12,482 nt of DNA from an uncultured Porphyromonadaceae bacterium (GTDB taxonomy: Bacteria; Bacteroidota; Bacteroidia; Bacteroidales; Muribaculaceae): contig CAMWRO010000056.1 of the NCBI GenBank assembly GCA_947176615.1, positions 1 to 12,482 on the forward strand, given 5' to 3'. Position 1 is the stretch's first letter. Every line of letters starts with the position of its first letter. A program made the position numbers and the translations under genes. The notes under the pieces were generated by a model. The model saw only the letters and a list, made by a program, of their open reading frames with translations, searched no databases and was not told where the DNA came from. Shown here piece by piece: positions 8,638 to 12,482 of this stretch.

Positions 8638-8655
8638 TATAAACCACTGTCAATC

Positions 8656-9645
8656 ATGAAACTTACCAATTCAACCGGAGCGTCGGTCCGGCTGTCGCCG
8701 CTCGGTGCCGGAATAACTTCAGTCATCGTTCCCGACCACTCGGGAAAACTTGAGGATGTGGTGCTCGGATATGCCGACGAGGCCGACTATCTCGACGACG
8801 GCCCCTGTGCGGGAAAGACTCCGGGACGTTTTGCCAACCGCATCGCTCGGGGACGTTTCTCAATCGACGGCCATGAATACCGACTCACCTGCAACAATGG
8901 CCCGAATGCCCTCCACGGCGGCCCGCAAGGGTTCCAGAACAGGGTATGGGATGCCGAGGAATTTCCCGGCGGAGTGCGATTTACCCGCACCTCGCCCGAT
9001 GGCGAAGAACATTATCCCGGCACACTGCACGCAACAGTCGAGTATCGCTGGGATGACCAAAACCGCCTGACAATCGACTATACCGCCACGACCGACGCTC
9101 CCACGATTGTCAACCTCACCAATCACGCCTACTTCAACCTTGCGGGATGTGGAAAAGGCAATGCCCTCGGCCAGCTTTTACAGCTCCCCTGTTCCCGCTA
9201 CCTGCGCACTGATGAGACCGACATTCCCACCGGCGACATCCCCCCCGTGGCCGGAACCCCGATGGACTTTACCTCTCCTCATGAGATTGGACGCGACATT
9301 CACACCGATTTTGAAAACCTGCTTTCGGGGAAAGGCTACAACCACTATTTTTTCATTGACGGATGGCAGAATGACGGCCAACTGCGCACTGCGGCACATC
9401 TCCATGACCCGCAGTCGGGGCGCACCCTGACCGTCCGCACCACCCTCCCCGGCCTCATGCTCTATACCGGAAACTGGCTCGACGGTTCCCCGGTTGGCAA
9501 ACACGGCGAGCCGTTCCGCGACTATGACGGAATCGCCCTTGAATGTCAGTTCCCGCCCGACGCTCCCAACCACCCGTCTCTCCCCTCAACAATCCTCCGT
9601 CCCGGCGAAACCTACCGCCACACCATTGTCTACGAGTTTTCATAA
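8656..9645 (+). CDS. galM: Aldose 1-epimerase (galactose mutarotase)
   Basis: 329 residues, normal for the family, with no signal peptide, so cytoplasmic. It interconverts alpha and beta anomers of aldoses such as galactose or glucose. Visible family motifs: GKTPGRFANRIARGRF near 54-69 with its conserved NRI arginine; NALHGG with His87; NLTNHAYFNL with the catalytic His157; GYNHYFFIDG near 230; and the catalytic base Glu296 in ALECQFPPDAPN. The gene lies 100 bp after GH2, with a long hairpin between them. It may therefore be read through from the glycosidase operon at a reduced level, or have its own weak promoter; I see no TAnnTTTG box in the gap. Its place after two glycosidases fits a role in preparing released sugars for catabolism. 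The mutarotase call is firm; the preferred sugar is not visible. Confidence 0.93.
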   Translation: MKLTNSTGASVRLSPLGAGITSVIVPDHSGKLEDVVLGYADEADYLDDGPCAGKTPGRFANRIARGRFSIDGHEYRLTCNNGPNALHGGPQGFQNRVWDAEEFPGGVRFTRTSPDGEEHYPGTLHATVEYRWDDQNRLTIDYTATTDAPTIVNLTNHAYFNLAGCGKGNALGQLLQLPCSRYLRTDETDIPTGDIPPVAGTPMDFTSPHEIGRDIHTDFENLLSGKGYNHYFFIDGWQNDGQLRTAAHLHDPQSGRTLTVRTTLPGLMLYTGNWLDGSPVGKHGEPFRDYDGIALECQFPPDAPNHPSLPSTILRPGETYRHTIVYEFS

Positions 9646-9660
9646 CCCCGACTAAACATA

Positions 9661-9700
9661 ACCCCCCGCCAATGAAATGCATCGGCGGGGGGTCTTATAT
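9661..9700. terminator. GC-rich hairpin terminator between the convergent galM and LTXXQ genes
   Basis: ACCCCCCGCC (9661-9670) pairs perfectly over 10 bp with GGCGGGGGGT (9684-9693), with a 13-nt loop, followed on the plus strand by TCTTATAT. It sits 15 bp after the galM stop and 25 bp beyond the stop of the opposing minus-strand gene, so it can serve both. The U-tract is weak but the stem is very strong. Confidence 0.8.
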
Positions 9701-9717
9701 CAATATGAATCGGTCAC

Positions 9718-10251
9718 TTATGAATTGGCCTTATTAATCTTGTTGGACTTATCGGCTCTATTCTGCGCATGATGCCCGTGGCGTTTTTCCTTGCGGTCAC
9801 CTTGAGCTTTCTGTTTTTTGCTCTGGCTGAAAGCGGCCTTTCCACCATCACGGTTGCCGCCACCGTTGACATACATGTTCTCAAGGAACACTACATATTG
9901 TTCGGGACCTACGATAGCCTTAACCTCTTCAAGATAAGCCTTCTTTGCGGCGCGACGGTCAGCCATGCGGGCAGAATCCTTTTTCTGCTTGTTTTCCTTG
10001 CGGGCCTGAGCCTGCTCCTGACGGGCGGCTTTGCGCTTTGCGTCGAGCTGCTGAAGCTGAGCCTGCTGTGCGTCGGTAAGGTTGAGTCCTTCAAACGGGT
10101 TGATTGCCTTGCGCTCCTGACGGGCACCTTTCTTACCCTTTACATTTTCCTGCTTGGCCGAAGTGTTGTCAGCGGCGGGAGTCTGAGCCATGCTGCTGAA
10201 AGTTACACACGACATTGCGATAAGTGCTAAACCTAAAATTTTCTTCTTCAT
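9718..10251 (-). CDS. Small basic periplasmic LTXXQ-motif (Spy/CpxP-like) protein
   Basis: 177 residues. The first 22 are a signal peptide (MKKKILGLALIAM, cleavage likely after SSMA, before QTP). The mature part is rich in Lys, Arg, Gln and Ala and mostly helical in appearance. LNLTDAQQAQLQQL at 56-69 is an LTXXQ motif as in the periplasmic stress chaperones Spy and CpxP. YLEEVKAIVGPEQYVVFLENMY at about 106-127 is the usual second helical motif of Bacteroidetes members, where it reads roughly TPEQYxxFLEN. The C-terminal 50 residues are a very basic, low-complexity tail with several His. By family it would bind unfolded proteins or sense envelope stress; this is not proven for Bacteroidetes members. 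It is a single gene, convergent with galM, with a TAAATTTG box about 95 bp upstream. Confidence 0.72.
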   Translation of the reverse strand: MKKKILGLALIAMSCVTFSSMAQTPAADNTSAKQENVKGKKGARQERKAINPFEGLNLTDAQQAQLQQLDAKRKAARQEQAQARKENKQKKDSARMADRRAAKKAYLEEVKAIVGPEQYVVFLENMYVNGGGNRDGGKAAFSQSKKQKAQGDRKEKRHGHHAQNRADKSNKINKANS

Positions 10252-10343
10252 CTTTCTATTGTTTTAATTGTTATTATTTCATTTCACACGTTTCTTTGAC
10301 AGAAATAACAACCCGGCGTTTAATAGCTCAAGCATGTTTAACT

Positions 10344-10351
10344 CAAATTTA
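10344..10351 (-). promoter_or_regulatory. Candidate -7 box for the LTXXQ gene
   Basis: The minus strand reads TAAATTTG, a full match to TAnnTTTG, 93 bp upstream of the start codon at 10251. No clear TTTG lies at the -33 distance. The leader would be about 85 nt and AT-rich. Confidence 0.4.
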
Positions 10352-10432
10352 ACCCTTTAATACTCAACTGCATAAATTAATCTAAAACTTTTCGAGCAAA
10401 TTAAACCTTTTTCCCCCTTTCCCCTCTCCCGC

Positions 10433-10463
10433 GCACGCGTGCATTGATTTTTTGTTATCTTTG
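10433..10463 (+). promoter_or_regulatory. Orphan promoter candidate with a 10-bp palindrome
   Basis: TATCTTTG at 10456-10463 matches the Bacteroidetes -7 consensus, and the perfect palindrome GCACGCGTGC (10433-10442) occupies the -33 region. It points rightward into a region with no intact gene. An ATG at 10467 opens 49 codons to 10616, but this start lies at or before the predicted transcription start and its codon use is poor. The site may be the promoter left behind by a deleted gene. Confidence 0.4.
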
Positions 10464-10477
10464 CCCATGTTCTTTAA

Positions 10478-10549
10478 TTCAACGCAGAAGGCCGCCCTGA
10501 CCTCCGCGACCACTCCGGATACATCAAAAACGTCAAGTCAAAACTCTGA
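10478..10549 (+). pseudogene. Possible 3' remnant of a decayed gene
   Basis: Between a TAA (10475-10477) and a TGA (10547-10549) lie 23 codons that begin FNAEGRPDLRDHSGYIKN and end in SKL. The codons are strongly C-ending (GGC, CGC, GAC, CTC, CAC, TAC, ATC, GTC), like the core genes of this window and unlike the surrounding AT-rich spacer. It looks like the C-terminal end of a lost protein, just downstream of an orphan promoter. I do not recognise the protein. Chance is possible because the stretch is short. Confidence 0.25.
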
Positions 10550-10572
10550 CCCTCAATCTCCTGACCCATCAC

Positions 10573-10606
10573 AAAAAAGTTCCCTCAGATTTATGTCTGA
10601 GGGAAC
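10573..10606 (-). terminator. Rho-independent terminator of the DUF5053 gene
   Basis: GTTCCCTCAGA (10579-10589) and TCTGAGGGAAC (10596-10606) form a perfect 11-bp stem with a 6-nt loop. On the minus strand it is followed by six T (10578-10573), the classic intrinsic terminator layout. It begins 12 bp after the DUF5053 stop codon. Confidence 0.9.
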
Positions 10607-10618
10607 CCTGTCTTAAGA

Positions 10619-11023
10619 TTAAAAATGAGATAATTTAACAGATGTTTGTTGAATAATATGACCTATCTCTTTAAAAGAATCGGATAATATTTTTAATTCT
10701 GATTCGGAAAACGAAACAGGCTTTCCGTTCACTATCGAATGGTTTAGCCTTTGATAAAGCCATGTTCTGTCTTTATTAAAATAACGCCTTGCAATGTAAG
10801 AAAGATTCAAGAATTCTAACGTTTCTCCAAGCACCCCTTTTACATCAATATCGGGCCGTTTTCTCCGGGCAATAACTTTTTGCAAATATTCTCCCGCCTC
10901 TCTCTTTTCAGCAGGAGTTTCAGTGAGAGCAAAGGCTTCGGTCATAAGAGCCTCCGTCTCAGATGAAGACAACGTAGGTTGTGTGCCTAATTTGTCAAGA
11001 AGCATTTTAAGCTCTGGTTTCAT
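10619..11023 (-). CDS. DUF5053 family protein
   Basis: 134 residues, no signal peptide or membrane segment, so cytoplasmic. The N-terminal half is helical and charged. The C-terminal half carries what I recognise as the DUF5053 signature: LSYIARRYFNKDRTWLYQRL at 74-93, VNGKPVSF at 98-105 and a closing helix to about 130. The segment SYIARRYFNKDRTWLYQRLN resembles a helix-turn-helix, with an aromatic and basic face suited to nucleic-acid binding, but the function of the family is unknown. Codons are clearly more A/T-rich than in the polysaccharide genes, which suggests an accessory or transferred gene. It has its own intrinsic terminator, and it is separated from the upstream 57-residue gene by that gene's terminator, so it is probably its own transcription unit. 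I see no clear TAnnTTTG promoter in its 52-bp upstream gap. Confidence 0.82.
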   Translation of the reverse strand: MKPELKMLLDKLGTQPTLSSSETEALMTEAFALTETPAEKREAGEYLQKVIARRKRPDIDVKGVLGETLEFLNLSYIARRYFNKDRTWLYQRLNHSIVNGKPVSFSESELKILSDSFKEIGHIIQQTSVKLSHF

Positions 11024-11075
11024 ATTGCGTTTATTTATCGAAATCTACAAAAAGTCTTAAGCACTATGATTCCAT

Positions 11076-11117
11076 TAAAAAGAGGGGGGCGATTGTCAGG
11101 AGACATCCGTCCCCCTC
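11076..11117 (-). terminator. Rho-independent terminator of the 57-residue gene
   Basis: GAGGGGGGCG (11082-11091) pairs with CGTCCCCCTC (11108-11117) with one C/A mismatch on the minus strand. Inside, TGTC and GACA add four pairs around a small loop. On the minus strand the stem is followed by TTTTTAAT. It begins 6 bp after the stop codon of the small gene, which supports that gene being transcribed on its own. Confidence 0.85.
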
Positions 11118-11123
11118 AATCTG

Positions 11124-11297
11124 TCACTCCTCGATTAACAGGATGGAGGCATACTCTCTGACGATTTCCTCCACAATCCTCAAGAAGTCCGATTCACTCA
11201 GCCACCCTTCAGAAATAAGTCGCTGCTCGTTTCGGAGATAGAACCTTAACTGGTTAAGCAATTCTATCCGGTCATTTAAACCTTTTAATGATCTCAT
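11124..11297 (-). CDS. Small protein of 57 residues, unknown function
   Basis: ATG at 11297-11295 opens 57 codons ending at TGA (11126-11124). The protein begins MRSLKGLNDRIELLNQLRFY and ends ASILLIEE. It is charged and looks all-helical, with heptad-like leucines (IELLNQLRFYL, FLRIVEEIVREYASILLIEE), so two amphipathic helices or a short coiled coil are likely. No signal peptide or membrane span. I do not recognise a named family. Support for it being real is strong for such a short ORF: a full promoter just upstream, a start codon 2 nt after the palindrome, and an intrinsic terminator 6 bp after the stop. It lies upstream of the DUF5053 gene on the same strand, and both are AT-richer than the core genes, so they may belong to one accessory module. 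Confidence 0.72.
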   Translation of the reverse strand: MRSLKGLNDRIELLNQLRFYLRNEQRLISEGWLSESDFLRIVEEIVREYASILLIEE

Positions 11298-11298
11298 T

Positions 11299-11310
11299 CG
11301 TCTTAAGACG
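11299..11310. promoter_or_regulatory. 12-bp perfect palindrome over the transcription start of the 57-residue gene
   Basis: CGTCTTAAGACG equals its own reverse complement. It lies between the -7 box (11314-11321) and the start codon (11297), covering the predicted transcription start. This is the position of a repressor operator, or of a leader hairpin that could block translation. Its core GTCTTAAG also occurs at 11054-11061 and 10610-10617, next to the DUF5053 gene. Confidence 0.5.
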
Positions 11311-11313
11311 CAG

Positions 11314-11345
11314 CAAAGATAATAATCTTTTGCGTATTTTGCAAT
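11314..11345 (-). promoter_or_regulatory. Promoter of the 57-residue gene
   Basis: The minus strand reads TATCTTTG at 11321-11314, a full -7 match, and ATTG at 11345-11342 exactly 20 bp upstream, near the -33 TTTG consensus. Spacing and position fit a Bacteroidetes primary sigma promoter. The leader would be only about 10 nt. Confidence 0.65.
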
Positions 11346-11410
11346 TTATAGGCACTCCAACCTAATCTTTTTTTAATTTTTAACAAGATTAACCATCAAA
11401 GACCTCAAAT

Positions 11411-11500
11411 TTCCCTTCAAAAGGGAAGAATTTCGTCATTTTATTCCCTTCAAAAGGGAAACTTTTCGTCATTTTCTTCCCTTTTAAAGGGAAATCGTCG
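11411..11500. repeat. Three tandem palindromic repeats with an exact 33-bp period
   Basis: Palindromes start at 11411, 11444 and 11477. Copies 1 and 2 read TTCCCTTCAAAAGGGAA (7-bp arms, 3-nt centre); copy 3 reads TTCCCTTTTAAAGGGAA (8-bp arms, 1-nt centre). The 16-bp spacers share TTTCGTCATTTT (copy 1 GAATTTCGTCATTTTA, copy 2 ACTTTTCGTCATTTTC), and copy 3 keeps only ATCGTCG. The period is about three helical turns, so all dyads face the same side of the DNA. The array lies 66-155 bp upstream of the peptidase -7 box. It is not CRISPR: the spacers are conserved and the unit is too short. A regulatory array, or a palindromic repeat amplified by slippage, are the main options. Confidence 0.85.
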
Positions 11501-11556
11501 AAAGTCCGAGGTGCTCATGCCTTGATTCTTCCACTATAATTGGCCGGTTTTTCAAC

Positions 11557-11573
11557 TAAATTTGCTATTTTTG
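11557..11573 (+). promoter_or_regulatory. Promoter region of the prolyl-oligopeptidase gene
   Basis: Two full matches to TAnnTTTG lie 9 bp apart: TAAATTTG (11557-11564) and TATTTTTG (11566-11573). An ATTG at 11539-11542 lies 23 bp before the second box and could act as a loose -33 element. Transcription would start near 11580, leaving an AT-rich leader of about 30 nt. Confidence 0.55.
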
Positions 11574-11608
11574 CACTGTAATTAATACATATATAACATA
11601 TATAAGCT

Positions 11609-12482
11609 ATGTCATTCTCCCTTCATCTAAAAGTTGCTGTCATGTCAACAATCACAGTCGGAGCCGCCTCGCTGGCATCATGCTCCCAATCATCGGGAAA
11701 ACTCAGTTATCCCGTTGCACCGAGTGACGAAACTGTAGATACTTATTTCGGCATGGAGGTCGCCGACCCCTATCGCCCGCTTGAAAACGACACTTCGGCA
11801 GTCACTGCCGAGTGGGTCGAGGCTGAAAATGCCGTTACCGAGCAGTATCTTTCGGCTATCCCCTTCCGCGACTCGCTGCGCCGCCGACTGACTGACCTCA
11901 ACAACTATGTCAAGGAGGGAACTCCGTGGCGCGGAAACGACGGAATGTTCTATTTCTCGCGCAACGACGGCTTGAAAAACCAGTCGGTCATCTACCGCAC
12001 CGCAAAACTCGGTGAGGGCGAACCCGAGGTGTTCCTCGACCCCAACACTCTCAGCGATGACGGCACTGTCGCCCTCACGGGACTGTTTCAGTCAAAGGAC
12101 GGAAAGTACACCGCCTACACCATTTCGCGCAGCGGCAGCGACTGGAGCGAAATCTATGTAATCGACACCAAGAGCAAGCAACTGCTTGACGACCATATCG
12201 AATGGGCCAAATTTACCGGCGCGGCATGGGACGGCGACGGCTTCTATTACAGTGCCTACCCGCGTCCCGAGGCCGGAAAGGAATTTTCCAACGCCAACGA
12301 GAACCATCAGGTCTATTATCACGCGATGGGCACCCCGCAGAGCAGCGACCGTCTCGTCTATGAGGACAAAGCCCACCCGCTCCACTTCCACACCGCCGAG
12401 GTTTCCGAGTCTCAACCCGCGCTGTTCATCCACTAGTCTGGCGAAGGTGTCGGCAACGCTGTCAAGGTGCGCGACCTCGCAG
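11609..12482 (+). pseudogene. Prolyl-oligopeptidase-family (S9) lipoprotein, interrupted by in-frame TAG; runs off right edge
   Basis: The frame opens at ATG 11609. It begins with a lipoprotein signal whose lipobox is LASC (Cys25), followed by SQSSG without acidic residues, so an inward-facing envelope lipoprotein is likely. Residues 34-100 match the N-terminal region of S9A prolyl oligopeptidases (YPVAPSDETVDTYFGMEVADPYRPLEND, then EWVEAENAVTEQYL). The beta-propeller follows (GMFYFSRNDGLKNQSVIYR near 112-130, YTAYTISRSGSDWSEIYVID, FYYSAYPRP). Codon 276 (12434-12436) is TAG. After it the same frame continues SGEGVGNAVKVRDLA to the edge, where family members typically have a similar SxGxGN..YVKDL blade. 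Family members have about 700 residues, and the catalytic Ser/Asp/His domain would lie beyond the window. As read, the product is a propeller fragment without an active site. A sequencing error, a true null allele, or readthrough are all possible. Confidence 0.78.
12434..12436 (+). other. In-frame amber codon within the peptidase propeller
   Basis: TAG follows LFIH at codon 276 of the S9 peptidase frame. The 15 codons after it remain open and keep the family-like sequence, so a single substitution (for example from TAC, CAG, TCG or TGG) explains it better than a frameshift. Confidence 0.75.

Larger units (their letters stand above)
10252..10618. other. Intergenic region with an orphan rightward promoter-like site and a gene remnant
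   Basis: 367 bp. The left half is AT-rich and carries the LTXXQ gene promoter. A pyrimidine-rich run (10408-10430) and the palindrome GCACGCGTGC (10433-10442) precede a TATCTTTG box (10456-10463). After it comes a short GC-richer coding-like stretch with stops (10478-10549), then the terminator of the DUF5053 gene. No full-length gene is present. Confidence 0.6.
11298..11608. other. Divergent intergenic region upstream of the peptidase gene
   Basis: 311 bp, AT-rich, without an ORF. From left to right it holds the palindrome and promoter of the minus-strand 57-residue gene, an inverted repeat TAATCTT/AAGATTA (11363-11369 and 11385-11391) around T-rich sequence, the three-copy 33-bp palindrome array, and the promoter of the peptidase gene. 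Confidence 0.7.

Noticed and set aside
10467..10616. Plus-strand open frame of 49 codons after the TATCTTTG box
   Set aside because: Its ATG is at or before the predicted transcription start, its codon use is poor and Ser/Thr-rich, and its end runs through the terminator hairpin of the opposite-strand DUF5053 gene.
11411..11500. CRISPR array
   Set aside because: The repeats are only 17 bp, the 16-bp spacers are nearly identical to each other, and no cas gene is present.
10252..11608. tRNA or rRNA gene in the AT-rich islet
   Set aside because: I found no cloverleaf-like arms, no T-loop GTTCRA pattern in proper context and no rRNA motifs in this stretch.

Overview
The window looks like chromosomal DNA of a Bacteroidales bacterium, probably of the Muribaculaceae type. 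The reasons are a SusC-type receptor with its N-terminal regulatory-like domain, surface-lipoprotein signals, -7 boxes of the TAnnTTTG type, start sites without Shine-Dalgarno sequences, strongly C-ending codons in core genes, and a DUF5053 protein. Family level is an inference; nothing in the window fixes genus or species.

Layout. (1) Positions 1-3100, minus strand: a surface lipoprotein with four fasciclin-like (FAS1) modules, then 31 bp later the first 152 codons of a SusC/RagA TonB-dependent receptor that runs off the left edge. The two look like one leftward operon. (2) 3101-3507: a divergent promoter region. (3) 3508-9645, plus strand: a sugar-processing cluster of an exported GH95 alpha-L-fucosidase-like enzyme, an exported GH2 beta-mannosidase (14 bp later) and a cytoplasmic aldose 1-epimerase, with a long hairpin between the last two and a strong GC-rich hairpin at the end. 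(4) 9718-10251, minus: a small, very basic periplasmic LTXXQ (Spy/CpxP-like) protein. (5) 10252-11297: a more AT-rich accessory islet with two short minus-strand genes (DUF5053, and a 57-residue protein), each with its own rho-independent terminator. The 57-residue gene has a clear promoter and a perfect palindrome over its transcription start. A likely decayed gene end sits beside them. (6) 11411-11500: three palindromes at an exact 33-bp period. (7) 11609-end, plus: a prolyl-oligopeptidase-family lipoprotein whose frame is interrupted by an in-frame TAG, while homologous-looking sequence continues to the right edge.

How it works together (inference): the left operon would bind and import a glycan or glycoconjugate through the outer membrane. 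The rightward cluster would remove fucose-like and beta-mannose units in the periplasm, and the epimerase would prepare released sugars for catabolism. The fucose plus beta-mannose combination points towards N-glycan-like or mannose-containing substrates, but no substrate can be fixed from sequence alone.

Points most worth a second look: the amber codon in the peptidase; the 33-bp palindrome array and its resemblance to the GH2-galM hairpin; the unusual GH95 active-site motifs; and the two self-contained small genes with a palindromic operator candidate. I did not find a convincing new defence or multi-gene system.
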